Origin: Norana najaformis | Lineage: Eukaryota; Annelida; Clitellata; Crassiclitellata; Hormogastridae | Reading direction: 5' to 3' | Length of the DNA stretch: 64,000 nucleotides | Assembly: GCA_964023275.1 (NCBI GenBank) | Contig: OZ029929.1 | Span: 6,487,935-6,551,934, forward strand | Part shown: positions 1 through 14,900 of the stretch, piece by piece | How the letters are laid out: every line of letters starts with the position of its first letter | Numbering within the stretch: position 1 is the first letter of the stretch | Program-made: the position numbers and the translations under genes | Notes under the pieces: generated by a model | Seen by the model: only the letters and a program-made list of their open reading frames with translations | The model's database searches: none | What the model was told of the DNA's origin: nothing

Positions 1-741
1 AGGGAGGTGATGTGAAGAGTTGGTTTTATATTTACACTTGACTGGAGTTAAATTCTTAGCAACACGGATGAGGGGTTTGTCATCGTAATCCAAATCATAA
101 TCATATTTGCACTTTTTATATCACCCCTTCAAAAGCAACAGTTATTCGTTTAAAAAATCACATATGTGGTTGAGATTCTACCTTTTGTTCTGACGTTGGA
201 AAGTCATCAGTTGAGCTTTGCAGCACCTAGTAAAAGGTGCTGATTCACAGCTTCATCTTGATTGGTCGTGAGGAACTGAAAACCTGTTGTCATCAGTAGA
301 CTCTTTAAACATGGCATGATATTTCTTTTTTAAAGGTTTCATATGATAAATTGCAGCTCATGACTCACTCCTGTGTCTGCAGCTTTGATCAAGATGTGGC
401 TTTACAGTGCAACATGAAAAAATAATATACACTAATTTTTTGTTTGTTTTGTGGTAGCTGCTATTGTTGATGTTGTTACTGGTGTTATTGTATTTAGTAT
501 TATTCTTATTGTTCTTGTGCAACTGCTATGGAACTGAGTTCATTGTTTGGTAGAAAGCAATCCAGGGTTTGTGTAGCTGTCTATCTTCAGTTCGGGAACT
601 GTGTATTGAATTTAATGAGGTACTCGTATCGATGATGGTGGCCTCAGAGTTTGACAATGTGAACTTTGTCATTTTTGCTTGACAGGTCCCGGATTCTTTG
701 TGATTGCTCACTATTTGGGTTTAAGTTGACAGTAGATAGGT

Positions 742-957
742 TGAGGTAAAGTAAAGTATAGTCAAGTCAGATAGGGTAAGGTATGGTAGCGTGAGATAAG
801 GCAAGGTAAGATAAGGTAAGAAGATATGATAGGGTCAGATAAGGTTAGGTAAAGTATGGTCAAGTCAGATAAGATATGGTATGGTAGGTTCAGATAAGGT
901 AAAGGTGACATAAGGTAAGAAGTGAAGTTATGGTAGGGTCAGGTAAGGTAAGGTATT
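742..957 (+). repeat. Degenerate AAGGTA/GATAAGGTA array
   Basis: Repeated ggtaagg, gataaggta and tagggtcagata words with much variation; an old simple repeat. Confidence 0.7.
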
Positions 958-984
958 CATTCGCTTGTTACGTGCCTCTGTTAA

Positions 985-1185
985 CAATAGAATAGTTCTT
1001 AGGTGTGGGGTCTCGGCATTGACATATCTTTCTGATGAAGTGCGAACATGACAACAGAAATCCAACAGTGACAACCTTTTGATACAGATTCATTGAGAAA
1101 TGGTTGATTTCCCATGACTGGCCAGTATTCGAACCTTATACACAGACGTGAAAAGCAGACAATCAACCACGATGCCACCTCATGA
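985..1185 (-). mobile_element. Probable tRNA-derived SINE (reverse)
   Basis: On the minus strand, ggtggcatcgtggttgattg resembles a pol III A box and ggttcgaatac a B box at normal tRNA spacing. Body ends unclear. Confidence 0.4.
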
Positions 1186-2504
1186 TGGCCAAGTGAATAA
1201 CAAATGGCGCCGCCTTTGTTATCTGCCCAGCACGGTCTGTGGTGGCACCTAATCCTATAAGTGACCAGGCAACAATATTCTCTGTCACGGTCTGCCAGGA
1301 AGATGACTGTCAGTCAGTCTGCCTTTTACCCATTCATATCTGTGGTCGCTTTCATCGATCGGGACGTCTTTAACGTGGCCGAAACTGGAGGCCGTCGCTT
1401 TATGGATTGATTCAATCTGTTCTGTAATTGGATGATAGATTAAATATCAAGATCTCCTCTCGGAGTGCAAGGGAAGAGGCAGAAATGGAAAAATGTGCAG
1501 AATGCATAGATGAACATCACGATGGCACTGTGTACATCAGCAGACGGCTTTTGTCAGATTGGTAATGTAGTGTTGTTGAACTCTACTGACTGGAGATATC
1601 ATGGGCTTGTGTGTTTGAGGTAACTGGTTTTCTTAAGGTCGCCCATGGGACTCATACAGATTTGATTAAACTGTTATATAGACCATTATCTTTGCACAAC
1701 TTTAGAAGTTATCGTGCGAATTTTGTTATCCACTGATCCGGAGTAGAGATGGAATATTCCAGAGTGATGGATTGACTGTGCAGCAAAATTCTGTGTTGCA
1801 TATTGGCTGTTTTGTGGTGGAGAAACAATCAGATGGATCTCCCTTGAGAATTTTTTAAGACTGGATAGTGAAGTATGAAGAAAATATACTCAGGACATTC
1901 ATCATTTTCTGACAGTGAAAAGTTTGCCAATTATAATATGTTTTGCGACAATGGGTAGCCATGCAGTTCTCCTGCCTGGATTCTGTTGATGATTGATGAC
2001 CATGTTTTTTGGTGGTGGTAAAGATAAACAGTGAAAGATAACACTTGTTTACATACTTCTTTAGAAACGGCTGTTTAGTGTGTTCCTTAGATGAAAGAAA
2101 CATTTGGCTGAGGTGTGAACATGACTCTAGCAATCCAGTGTCTTTCCTAACCTAATAACTTGGCTTGGTGATGACAGTTGGGAGTGCCACTGCAGAGTTT
2201 CTGTACTGTTAGACATAGTGTGGCTGATTAGCTGAGTGACGGGCCGTTACAGGGAATATGCCAGTTTGAGGGTAACCTGAAGCAGTCACTTGTCTCTAAT
2301 GAAGAATTGCTTAGCAACATTGTGTTGCCTGCAATACTGCATTTGGCATGACGAGGTGGTGTGTAATAAGTGGAACAAAGTAAATGTCTATAGTATGTAG
2401 ACATAAAATTTATATATTATATATAATAATATATAATGTTTTTATGATGAACTTGGTTTGAATTGGCATGGTCAAGTAATTCAAGAGCTTGCATAAGAAA
2501 GGTT

Positions 2505-2760
2505 ATCCAATAGCTAATCAAAACTAATCTAATGCTTTCAGTAGCATCGCTACCCTAATGCTCGAGGCATCAATCGATGGTTGCTTCAAGTGAAACCATG
2601 GCCAGAAATCAATTATCCATTGGAGAAGCCTGTCTGAATTCCAGTAGTTCAGAGAAACTAGACGTTAGGCCACAGTGAAACAGACGAATCTTAAATTTAG
2701 ATCTGAGTGACATCAGAGAACTGATTGAACAGCCAGATACATTACAGCACAACTAATGTA
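2505..2760 (-). mobile_element. LINE 3'-end remnant (reverse)
   Basis: Shares words such as gaggcatcaatcgatggt, ttggagaagcc and gagtgacatcagagaa with 24640-24990. Lies just before EPAC exon 1. Confidence 0.45.
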
Positions 2761-2830
2761 GCCATTTAGCTGCTCCGTAATGTATGAGATAACTTTCAAT
2801 TTCAACCCTGAAATTTTCTATTACTTTCAG

Positions 2831-2973
2831 TCCAGCAGATCGAACCGGAGAGGATTTGGATCTCATCTATGCTCGTCTCAAAGATCTCAAAGCTTTTGAA
2901 AAATTCCATCCACTTTTGCTTCAGCAAATCTGTTACTACAGCTACTATGAAGATCTGGAGCAAGGCGTCATAC
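2831..2973 (+). CDS. RAPGEF4: EPAC exon 1 (first visible): start of cNBD-A
   Basis: Acceptor ttactttcag, donor c|gtgagt. Enters with one base completing a codon and leaves in phase 1. Encodes [16 protein letters not shown], then [15 protein letters not shown], the N-terminal helices of cNBD-A. An upstream exon must exist; no convincing one is visible in 1-2830. Confidence 0.93.
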
Positions 2974-5900
2974 GTGAGTTTTGCTTTCTGCAAAAGGTTT
3001 CAGCAGATTTCGTGGCAGAGGTTGTAGCACTGCTGCTTAGATAAATTACCAATAATTTATTATGATATATATGTTTAACATTGCTAAACTATGGAACTTT
3101 CTCTCACATCCAGACATCCTGATGCCTTCAGATCTTGATTAGAGTAAATTTGCCTCAACCATTTCTTTCCCTTTAAAACAATCTGTGATTTCAAATTCTT
3201 TTTAAGCTTAACTAACTCACGTGAATGACAAACATCAGCAGCAAACTTCTCCTGGCATTTGTTTGTAAAAGTTAAATTGCAAGTTGATAAATAAATATGT
3301 AATATCTCATTTATTACATTCCTCAACGTTATGACCCTTGGGTTGCGTAACCTTTTTTGTAGTTGTAATTGTAATCAGAAATTTGTATAGTGCTGCGTCA
3401 AGAGAAGCTAATCAGAGGCTCTGTTGTCACTAAAGCACCAGTACAACAGCAGTATCCAAACAATAGGACTTCCTGTTTCCTTATATTGATTATGTTGTCA
3501 GTAATGATGTATCAATGTCACACAAAAGTGCCATTATTCAAACTTCAAATCCAGCTGTGAAGAAGTCAACTAAAACTCAGCTGCAATTCCACCATTGTTG
3601 ATAACTTGACCTGTTCAAGCTAGTTTGACACATAATCAATTTTTCTGGGCCTCATCAACACGTTTCACAGTTGCTTGGTAAAATTTAATTTCCAAGAGAC
3701 AGAGTTTAATAAAGAGAATCTCAGACAATGGCAATGCCAAGAAGGGAGAGGCAGCATCAATAATTGTAAGCTAAAGAGAAAGGCAACCACTGGTAAACAT
3801 AGAGATAAAAGTAACATCCTTGTTCAGACCCACTATAAGAAGCCCTATGGTTGAAGGATTTGTCAGATGAAGTATGAAAAATGAGTACAGCCATCCAAGA
3901 ATGGGACACTTTTTTAACCTGATAGTTGGTATGAAGTATTTGTAGCTTAATAAACTTAACCTTGAGATATGATTTTGAACAGTCCATGAGCTCTTTCACT
4001 GCTTGAATTTCTGTTGTGTCTAAACCGAACATAGCAATGGTTGAGCTTACTGGTTGGTGCCATTGAATCAGAAATCTTGAAATGTCATTTTATTTGCATA
4101 CAGAATCAAACCCCAGCCAAAGCCCAGCTTTGTTAGTCCACCATACAAGTCACTTCAGACTAATGTATCACCCATGTTGTTGTCAATAATTATCATTCTT
4201 ACAGTCTTGCAAAACAATAAAATGTCTTTAAACTTTCTTAAATGCTAGTGCAAACGAAAGAGCACAACTGATCAAAGCAACATGGGACTATTTTTGCAGG
4301 TGATTCAGTTGCCCAGAAAATTCTAGCAGAAGACTATACATTAGCAGCATTTAGGCTGGTAAAAGCAACAGACTTGTTTACGTGCCTCCGTAAAAACTTA
4401 GAAGTCTGTCCTAACCTGAGCAATCTTACAACAGTACGCCAGTTTAAACCTTCAGACTTGCAGTGGTACTCAAGAAGGGATGGAGGGCTGAGGGAGTTCC
4501 ATGTGGTGCTGTGTACTGTACCACAGATGGTCAGACAGTGATGGCTACCCATTAGAGTACTATCCCGGCTGGATTTGTTGTAACTTTACTATGCTTCCAG
4601 CTTTGTATCAACAAAATCAAGCCGCCTTTACAAAGGTTCTTCGAAGGCACTATATAAATATATATGTTCCTATGTATTCATTTTTCTGGATCTGATCAAC
4701 GGCTTTTGACAAAGAAAGTCATTTTGTAGCTTACACAGCCAAACATTGAGTGTCTAATGGTAGGACTCAATGAACATTTTCTGGCCACAGTACTTCAATT
4801 CTGCATGAGCGCAGTGTGGTTTACCATGGAGAAATCAGGACCATGTTTATTGACAAGTCTTATGAGAGCATTATTGGTCAATGGGTTTAATTTGATGTTC
4901 TAAAGGAAGCTTTGCCGTGGTCGGTCCATCATTCTGGAATTGGTTGCCCAGTGATCTGAAAGGCAAAGACATCTGAGCCTTCCTTGGCAGTCGTTCTGTC
5001 AGCGGTTGAAGATCATCTTGTCTGATGGCGGTTTAGTGTCACTGCATGGGTAGAATAGTGCTGCAGAGGAGTTTTCTTTCGTTGATGATATGTAAATGTC
5101 AGATTGTATTATGCTACATTATGTAATAATGGAGCACACATAGACAGGACATATGCCAGATTTAGGAAGTCAGTGCAGTTTTAATTGCATGCATTGTCAT
5201 GAAATAGATCGAGGCTGTTGTGCGTGGTCAAGATCACTGTTGATACACATTGTCAAGAAAGATCACAGTTGATGCAGTTTTTTCAGCTGTGGACTTTCAG
5301 AATAGCATGATGGCAGATTGCTAACATGTTGGCTTTTTGCATCTTTTATCTGGGTTTGAATCTCACAGCATAACTTGAAAAGTAACAGTTCATTGTTGAC
5401 AAATTTAACCCATAATTAGAGGGTGTCAGAGGATTCAAATGCTGTTGTGCTTTTGCTTCATTTGGAAGTTCCTTTAACTTTAGAACACTGAAAATGTATG
5501 GATGTATTTTTGTATCTTGATATTTTGTATATTGCCAGCCTGGGAAAACTTTATTGCCTGCAAACTGGGATGACTGGCCAGGTGTGATTTATAATGAGGG
5601 TCTGGGGTAGTGGTGTAAATTTACCTGTAAAATATTTTTGCAGTAAAAATTATATTTTACCAGTTAGATTGGTAAAATATGGTAGAAATGATAAAAAATT
5701 ATTTAATTGATGTTATCTCTTGGTTATGTCCCGCACAGCTGTTTAGCCGTTTATAATTACAGAAAAATATTGACATGAAAAAGTAAGATTGATTTGCTAA
5801 CCATAGTTTATTTCCACGTTACAAATTCTTATTGCAAAGTCTATTTTTGTCGACTGTCACAAATTGTAAGGAAGGTTTTATCCTATTCACAATTTGCTAA

Positions 5901-8900
5901 GCGCAGGTGTGAACTTAAACAATGAAATACCAGTAAGTGCTTTGCTTTAAACTGAACCAGGTGTTTTAGCTAGAAATGGTGCAAAAAGATTGAGATGGGC
6001 GACATTAGGCCAGCAACTGTAAAATGAATTACTAAACCATTTTAAAATCAGTTAATCAGTTTTTTGTAACAAACTTTATATACAAATACTACAACAATAC
6101 TGTAACTGGATTGGTCACATACTACGTGAAAACTCTGCTGAGGACAGTCTGAGGGAGAGAAAGTTCCAGAAAGACCAAGCAATATGCTGTTGGATTGAAT
6201 GATGGATGAAAGAAGAAGACGAGGCTACAAAGAAGCAAAGGAGAGGCACAGAATAGAGAAGAGTGGCATCATTGAATTCTTGGACCTGCCTGGGGGCAGA
6301 ACACTGAAACAGAAGACTATAGCAAAGAAGCTGTTACACTGTGACATTGATAGTTTTACTATTATTTTTATTACACTGATCATTGTAGTGAGCTACTGTA
6401 TAGATTAAGTATTTTCTACAATTACAATTACAGTGAGCAGCCATAATAAATAGACTGTCATCAGTCTAATCACCGCAGTCAGCGTGTTTCTGTAGGACTA
6501 ATCAGCTGCAGCAATTAAACCCATCTGGGATGAGCACTAAATAAAGATAGGTTAGCAGATTGAAATGCATAATATAGTAAACTAGGTGTCAGATTAATTT
6601 AGTGAATAAAGATGACGTTGACTTGTTGAGTTAATATTGATACTATTCTATACTTCTGTAGTGCTGTTAATGTATTACACAGGGCATAAACAATAGTCTC
6701 TTCTAAGTAATACCACATTCTAACATAACAGTGGCTTCTTGAGAAGAGGATAGATTAAAGCATAGATGTAGCAAGAAGGAAAGCAACTTCAGCCAGGGAT
6801 AGGCTGACAGTAGTAGGAAGAATGACAGTTTCCTCTGCACAAAGTGATGACAGGCAAAATTCAGAGTCATAAGAGGACAAGATTACATTATAAATTAGGG
6901 AAAAATTGCTCTCATATCCTATCTCTCCATCTGTTCAAAGACTTTTATTTCACTATTCAAACCAGCATTTTGAGCCAGAAATCTCTTATGTTTCATTTTG
7001 GAGTTGCACAAGCTGGAGCTGTTTGTGGCTCGTATTGGAAGATGCGTTTAAGAGGTCATTGATCAGGGTCACTAATCGACCACATTATGCCAGACTTGAT
7101 GGGAAGAGCACTTCTTATTTGAGTTTGCTAACCGCTGCCTTGCGCTGCCAAGTCACGCCCTTAGCGGTGTTTAGGTCGATGCGTGGATGAACCAGATCAA
7201 TAATGTATTTACGGTCTTTTTTGCAGTAAAATTTGTTTTGTACTGTCGTTGAATTGCTACCAATGAACGGATGGGAACGTATCGATTCGGGGCTCAGTGG
7301 ATTGTGGCCGAGCGATTTTGTATTGAGTTGGGTGGCACAGTAACCAATTGCTGTTGTGTTTTATTACTGTGTTTGGGCTTTGAATCTTAGTGGATTTTGG
7401 ATGAGTTGGAGAAGTCCTGATGAAGCTGAAGTCCAAAATAGAACCACACATTCAGGGACAAACTTCTTATCGGAGAAGTCCTGATGAAGCTGGTATCTGA
7501 AATAGAACCACACATTCAGGGACAAACTTCTTGTTGGAGAAGTCCTGATGAAGCTGATATCCGAAATAGAACCACACATTCAGGGACAAACTTCTTGTTG
7601 GAGAAGTCCTGATGAAGCTGATATCTGAAATAGAACCACACATTCAGGGACAAACTTCTTGTTGGAGAAGTCCTGATGAAGCTGATATCCGAAATAGAAC
7701 CACACATTCAGGGACAAACTTCTTGTTGGAGAAGTCCTGATGAAGCTGATATCCGAAATAGAACCACACATTCAGGGACAAACTTCTTGTTGGAGAAGTC
7801 CTGATGAAGCTGATATCCGAAATAGAACCACACATTCAGGGACAAACTTCTTGTTGGAGAAGTCCTGATGAAGCTGATATCCGAAATTGAACCACACATT
7901 CAAGGACAAATTTCTTGTTGGAGAAGTCCTGATGAAGCTGATATCCGAAATAGAACCACACATTCAGGGACAAATTTCTTGTTGGAGAAGTCCTGATGAA
8001 GCTGATGTCTGAAATAGAACCACACATTCAGGGACAAATTTCTTGTTGGAGAAGTCCTGATGAAGCTGATGTCTGAAATAGAACCACACATTCAGGGACA
8101 AATTTCTTGTTGGAGAAGTCCTGATGAAGCTGATGTCTGAAATAGAACCACACATTCAGGGACAAATTTCTTGTTGGAGAAGTCCTGATGAAGCTGATAT
8201 CCGAAATAGAACCACACATTCAGGGACAAATTTCTTGTTGGAGAAGTCCTGATGAGGCTGATGTCTGAAATAGAACCACACATTCAGGGACAAATTTCTT
8301 GTTGGAGAAGTCCTGATGAAGCTGATGTCTGAAATAGAACCACACATTCAGGGACAAATTTTTTGTTGGAGAAGTCCTGATGAAGCTGATATCCGAAATA
8401 GAACCACACATTCAGGGACAAATTTCTTGTTGGAGAAGTCCTGATGAAGCTGATGTCTGAAATAGAACCACACATTCAGGGACAAATTTCTTTTTGGAGA
8501 AGTCCTGATGAAGCTGAAGTCCAAAATAGAACCGTATTCTGGGACAGATTTCTTGTTGAAGTCCTGATTAAGCTGAAATCCGAAATAGAACAACACATTT
8601 AGTGACAAATTTCTTGCCTTCTGTAGATCTGTTCTTAATGACATTAACATTGTTCAGGCTAGCACAGAGAGCGCCTGTGATTAGTTTCCCTTGAAGAGGT
8701 GCTATACAAATTTTTGATTACGGTTACAATTACTGCCTGGTTGTTGGATGAATGTTGTAATGCTTTTGCTCGATGTTTTTGGCAGCTGAAGCAGTTATCA
8801 TATGTAGAAAACGTTGCCACATGTTAAATTGGTTTTAGAAACTAAGGGCCTTAACAGAGGAACAACTGGTTCCTTTACTCGCACTCTGCAACCTCACAGT

Positions 8901-11900
8901 TAATGTGATCTTATAAAGTTGCATGATTTGCAGTAAACAGACTAATAAAAACTGCTTTAACTTCAGCTACCTTGCTTATGCTTAAGTTCAGCAGAAAGCA
9001 TGCCTATGTTGATAGAGGCATGTAACAGAGGCTTGATTGCTTTATCTCCTCTTATATTATGTGTGGTAAGTTAAATAGCTTGGGGTACATGTGAGTGATA
9101 TAGACGAAGATGGCATTTAAGTAAAGGTTGCGTATTTGTTATTAAAACGGTCAGCACCAATCCAAGGACTCTCTTGGCCTTTCCAGCTGGAGCTTGACGC
9201 TGTTCAGCTATTAAGCTGAAACCCCTCATGGCAGACAAGTCCACTGGCAGCAACCAAGGCTTCGGTAACAAATGTCCAAACGCCATCCAAAACATTCAAA
9301 ATGACAACAAAAGAGAAAAATGACTCCAAAAACATACAGCAGGTCACATTAGAAGTCCAAACGAACAAAAATTATCAAGCAAAAGCTGCACGTGACCAGC
9401 TGATTGATTGATTACAACAACTGCACATACCTGCACAGGCTAGAGAAACATGAGGACATCTTAGCCTGCACATTCTTGCAACAGTTAGCCAGGCTACCGA
9501 TGACTTTCCTCATCGACCTTCTCCTACATGGATGTATTCATCACTGCTGATGGCATATATGTCTTAGGTCTGAGACTCAAAATTCTAGCTGGGAACCTGT
9601 CACCTCTGAATGATTACCAAGTCGAATGGCCAAAGCATATCCATAGTGTAGGACAAGACACCATCTGAAAACTAACAAAAAACATACATGCCATAGACAT
9701 AGTTACAGATGTTTGGCAACCAGCTGGCCAGGCTACTGATGAATATCCATCCTGAGGAGTTCTTTTGGCTTGGGGGATATTCAGTCATTTCTTTCTGACA
9801 GCAGCCTATGGAGTGGTAGTAGATGAGTTTAACTGTGTGCTGTGAATGCTTTCTTTTGGGGCTCTACATTCCTGCCTCGTGCAGATCGCTGCACTTTGCA
9901 GCCACGTGGAAACAGTTGAAAATGCAAAATCAGATGAGATCTTTTTGAAAATGAGTTACGGTAGATGGAGTTAAGTCAGATCAGTTCAGATGCAACTGGA
10001 TTGAATTGTATAACGTTGAACCATAATCGATTATATCAGGCCTCATCTAAACATGGAAGGTATATTGCTGATATTTGCTGTGCTAAATGACCAGAAATGC
10101 CACTTCTATAGCCGGCTCTCACACTGCTTCCTGCCGCACTGGTCATGTTGCAAATCATGTACTTTGAAGTCATCTCTTCTTTCTCGCTCAAAATCGGATT
10201 GCTCTTCGCTCCAACGATGACATTCTCTGTAATTGTCAACTAATGAGGCATTGCCATGGAACCAGCATCTCCAGGGAACCAGCGTTTTCATTTGAATTCG
10301 TCGTGCACATGATCATGTTGCCGGTAGAGCGGATTTAATTGAATATACAGAAGAACTAAATCGCCTGTTACAATTACTGTACACCGTTCCTGGTCAATCG
10401 AGTGATGCACGTTTCCCCGCTTTGTGCGTTATCTTCGCAGGCAATTTTCTTCTGGTTATGCGTGGATATAAATTTTTTAGTTGGCACATGAAGCGATTGC
10501 TTTTGTCTTATTAATACGCCTTGCACTTGCAGCTAAATGAACTTTTCTGTTTGATTAGATTTTTTAATAAGCAAGACTTGACAACAGTCCCCCTTGTATC
10601 AGTACATTAGTTTTATTAACTACAGTTATAATAACTTGATCATCATTACTTCTTCTTGTTGCCTTTGTCAACATTCTTCTTACCCCATCATTATTGTCTT
10701 CAATGCTATTGTCATCATCATCATCATGCTCATCATTTATCTCCAATCCTCTGTCAGACATTGATTTCATGGGCATTTTTTTATTAACTACTATATAGTG
10801 TGGTGTTGTCTATAGTTATGCATATGTACGCAGCCTTTGCTTCAGTATAGTGCCTGTCCAATCTGAGCTCATCTGACTTGTCCTCAAAGCTTCTCAATCC
10901 TTTCACTGTCTTCTTCTCCGTCTTTATTCCAACCACCATACTTCACTGTTCCTGATCTGAAGTCATGCTCGAGTTATCGCTCTCCTTAACACCAAATGGT
11001 AGGGCATAATAAGAGTGGTCGGCTTGCAGTGCGGTGAGCACGGGTTCAAGTGTGTAGGACCTTGAGCAAGTCCTTTACTCACAATTGCTCAGCACCATCG
11101 ACCGATGCTTAGTTATTAGGTAGTGGCGCTTGATAAATGCAGAAATAAAAGAAATAAAAAACAAATGAAAAGACTTTTTGAACAATATTGTTTCATCTCG
11201 GAAGGCTGTTTAACAATGTCCTTCAGTCTGACTGGATTCAGCTTCATTAAGAATTCTGATACAGGTGTGTGGTCTTATTCTGGCCAAATTTAACCACCGA
11301 TTTACCATAATTTATGGCCTATTATCAAATTTTATTTGTATTGTTGCATAACTAGAAACTATTATAGGGCCTGTGACAACCTTTGCTAGTCTGATCATTC
11401 GAAGCAGTTTTCAGTAGTTGTAAGGCACTGTTGAAACATATTGATGTATAGACGTATAACAGAAACACCTGCAAGTATGTCTATGGCATGTATGTTTTTT
11501 GTAAGTTTTCAGATGGTGTCTTGTCCTACACTATGGATATGCTTCGGCCATTCGACTTGGTTATCATTCAGAGGTGACAGGTTTCCAGCTAGAGATTTGA
11601 GTCTCAGACCTAAAGACTTATATGCCATCAGCAACTGAGATATCTTGAATTTAATGAGGGAAGGGCTAGAAGAGTGTTTGGAGTGCCAACAACCATCTAC
11701 AACAAAGAGGTTCTGTGACCAAGCAAATGCATGTTTTACACTGATCTACTTACTGGCTCAAGAGACCTCTGGATGCTGTTAGGGACCACTGGGCAGTGAG
11801 GCAACTGTGTGCCCTTGACAGTAGCTGCATCGCTTGTTGTTTCTCATTCTCGATGCAATGCAGTCCAGAAGCTCTGAGCGTCGTCCTAGCAGTCAGCTGT

Positions 11901-14900
11901 GGATGGGAATCTGTTGGTTTAGCTCTGCGTTTGTGTGGGAAACCAACGCTGGTGCTTTTTCCAACTGATGAACTTTCTGTTCTTAATGACATCTGACATC
12001 GTTTAGGCTAGCAAGAAGTGCACTTCAGATTAGTTTATCTTGAAGCGGCGCTATATAAATTTAATTACAATTACAGTATTCATATACACACCTCCATACA
12101 AATGTTCATCCAGTCACATATGCATATATGTATATATATGTAATGTTTTCTTCACTGTGTTGTAGTATTTCGCCAGGGTGATGTTGGGACGAACTGGTAT
12201 GCTGTTCTCTCCGGATCATTGGACATGAACGTCTCAGAGACAGGTGATTCCAAGGTAGGCTGGCACTTCTGAGGATGATTTTACTGGTAGTAATCATAAT
12301 GGTGGTGGTCATGATCATAATGGTGCTGTTTCTGGTGGTCATGATCATGATGGCAGTGTTTGTGGTGGTCATGATCATATTGGTGTCATTGGCAGTGGTC
12401 TTGATCATAATTGTTGTGCTTAATGGTGGTTTTGGTCTTGGCGTTTTGGCAGTCATTGTCATTTTGGTGGGCGTCATGGTGATCTTTGTGGAGGTCATGG
12501 TGTTGGTCGTCGCGGTTGGTAGTGGTCATCATTATTGTAGTCATTGTCCTGGTGATCATTGTGGCTGTCATTGTTAGGGATGATGTAGTGGTGATTGCTA
12601 TGTTGTCACTATGTTCTCTGTCAGGGAGTTTTTATGACGGTGGTCGTAATGTGGTGGTTGTCATGGTAGTGATTGTTATGGATGTTGTCATGGCGATGGT
12701 TGTATCCAAACTGCGGCTAATGCAGTGATAAATCTAAGTCATGTTGTGGGTCATAGTCTCACCAACTCACACTCACCCGCCATTGCCAGCCCCCACAGCA
12801 TTCCCCTCTGTTCCCTGGAAACTCAGAGAATCCATTAGCGCCCAAGACACAGAGATACAGTAGGACACATGTCACAGGCATTCAGTTTGCATTCCACCCT
12901 TTGTACTCAACGCCCCTTCCTCGTCTCCCACGCATCTGTCTGCTTGTCTGTGTGTGTATGTTTGTATGTATGTTTGTCTGCCTGGCTGGTCATCTCTGTC
13001 TGTTCAGATGCATGTATATCTGTATATATGTGTATGTATGTGTGTATGTATGTATGTATGTATTCCTGCTTGACTGCTTGTTTGTTTGTTTGTTTGACTG
13101 TCTGTGTCTGTCTGTCTGTCTGCCTGCCTGACTGCTTGTTTTGTCATGTCTATGCCCACTTGTCTGTCTGTCATCTTCTAGGCGACAGACTCGTGCCTTG
13201 TGGCGTGTCCAGCTGCCTAGATGTGTGGCTGTCTGCTAACATGCCTGCTTGTATGGTCAAGCCCACTCTTATTTGTCTGTATGTTTGCCTGTCTGTCAGT
13301 CTGTCTGTCATCTTCTGTGCGTCTGACTCGTGCCCTGAGGCGTTTAAGTCCCCTGAGCATTGGATCTAAGCAGACAAGATATCTCGCGTGAGCCAAGCCA
13401 AGCACAAGATTATCGCTAAAAACTCGTTGATGCTATTGAGTGACTGTTGAGTCCTTGCATCTGCACATACATACCACCGGCATCATATTCCATTGTCTAT
13501 GCATGTATATATTTATTATGATTTGTGTATCTAGTGTGTTATGTGTTATATCTACATGTACGTGTGTAATGATTAATGTATATCTGTTTATATCTGTTTA
13601 TGTGAAACTAGTGTGATGTAATAATTGGCTGTCCACAGATCAACAAATGGATCCACTGAAAGACTGATTGATTGATACACTGACCAGTTGATTGATTGAT
13701 TGACCGGACTGTTTAAGTGAGCTACCAGCTGACCGGGTTGAGTGATGGATAGAATAATTAATTGGTTAGTGTATGATCAATCGAGTGATTGATCGATCGA
13801 TTGGTAGATCAGTTGAGTTTGTATTGTGGTGTTAGGATGCAGTCACCCTGTGTACATTGGGAATTGGAACAGCCTTTGGGGAGTCCATTCTGAATGACAC
13901 TCCACGCCATTCAACGGTCGTTACGAGGGAGTACTGTGAGCTGCTGAGGGTAGAACAGAAAGACTTCAAGGTTCTTTGGGAGGTTGGCATTCCAGCCATG
14001 CAACCAGGCAGAGTTGCTGTTACTGTTACTTTACTGTGATCACATTCATCGTTGTTGGCATTGACAGTGTATGTGCGCTTTGGCGTGTGAGTGCCGGATG
14101 GGTAACTTTTGTGGTTTCCATAGGTTTTAGGGCTGACAGCCTTGCGGGATTTACTATTTGGATTTATCACTGTTTTGGATTCTGTCCCCTCTTTCCACAA
14201 GCGCTTGAAGACCTTCCTATTTCCCAATCCTTATGGGTTGTTGGGCCGGGAGCGCCTCTGAGGAGTCTATCTTGAAGTGGCACTTTATAAATTTTGATTA
14301 CATTACATTATCGGTGTCATCATCATCGTCGTCGTCGTCGTCTTCATCATCATCATCGTCAGATATCTTTTAAATTCTGCTGCCATCATCTTCCTCTTTA
14401 TAAACATCTTCACAGTCATTGATATTGTCACCACCACTACTATCGTCACTACCATCATCAGTGTCATCATCATAATCATTGTCGTGGTCACAGTCAACAT
14501 CATCATCATTGTCTTCATCATCATCATCTTCATCATCATCATCTAAGTGGACCTTATTTACTGATGCTTGTGTTATGTTTTTAATGTGGTTTTGCATTCA
14601 AAAGCATTTTATGTGTTGTTTTCTTACAGAGAAATAAACAGATGATTGAAAATGTCTTAAATCCGTATTATACCAATCCATCTGGTTTTGTGGGTGAGGC
14701 TTCAAGCAATACTGTAATGATAACTGGTTTGATTGTACAGTGCACTGGAGGTGATTGAAGGCTTGATTTGATGAGTTAAGTTGCTAGCAATTGGCATACT
14801 TGCTTACTTACTCATTTACTGCCTAATTCATTCATATTCTATCTGACTGACTGACTGACTGACTGACTGACTGACTCGCATGAGAGAAGTTAACCATAGT

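Larger units (their letters stand above)
1..2830. other. Upstream intron or 5' flank of EPAC
   Basis: No coding exon recognised. Contains a GATAAGGTA-type simple array (742-957), a probable reverse tRNA-SINE (about 985-1185), AT-rich palindromic sequence near 2408-2440, and a reverse LINE 3' end (about 2505-2760). Confidence 0.6.
2974..12165 (+). other. EPAC intron 1 (9.2 kb)
   Basis: Largest intron seen. Filled with LINE 3' ends (about 3355-3430, 4300-4670, 4905-5030, 6105-6330, 8636-8735, 11750-12075), a 64-bp minisatellite (7405-8620), an inverted repeat pair (9540-9690 and 11478-11632) and a SINE (11022-11165). No exon recognised. Confidence 0.7.

Noticed and set aside
7405-8620. CRISPR-like array
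   Set aside because: Units are joined directly with no unique spacers, and the DNA is animal nuclear.
7257-8650. Row of 63-codon minus-strand frames beginning MCGSIS
   Set aside because: They are one frame read again in each 64-bp minisatellite unit; 64 is not a multiple of three and every third unit stops.
12106-13369. Long Thr/Met-, Val- and Cys-rich frames
   Set aside because: They follow GT/CAT and TGTC/TGTA microsatellites on both strands; no domain and no splice context.
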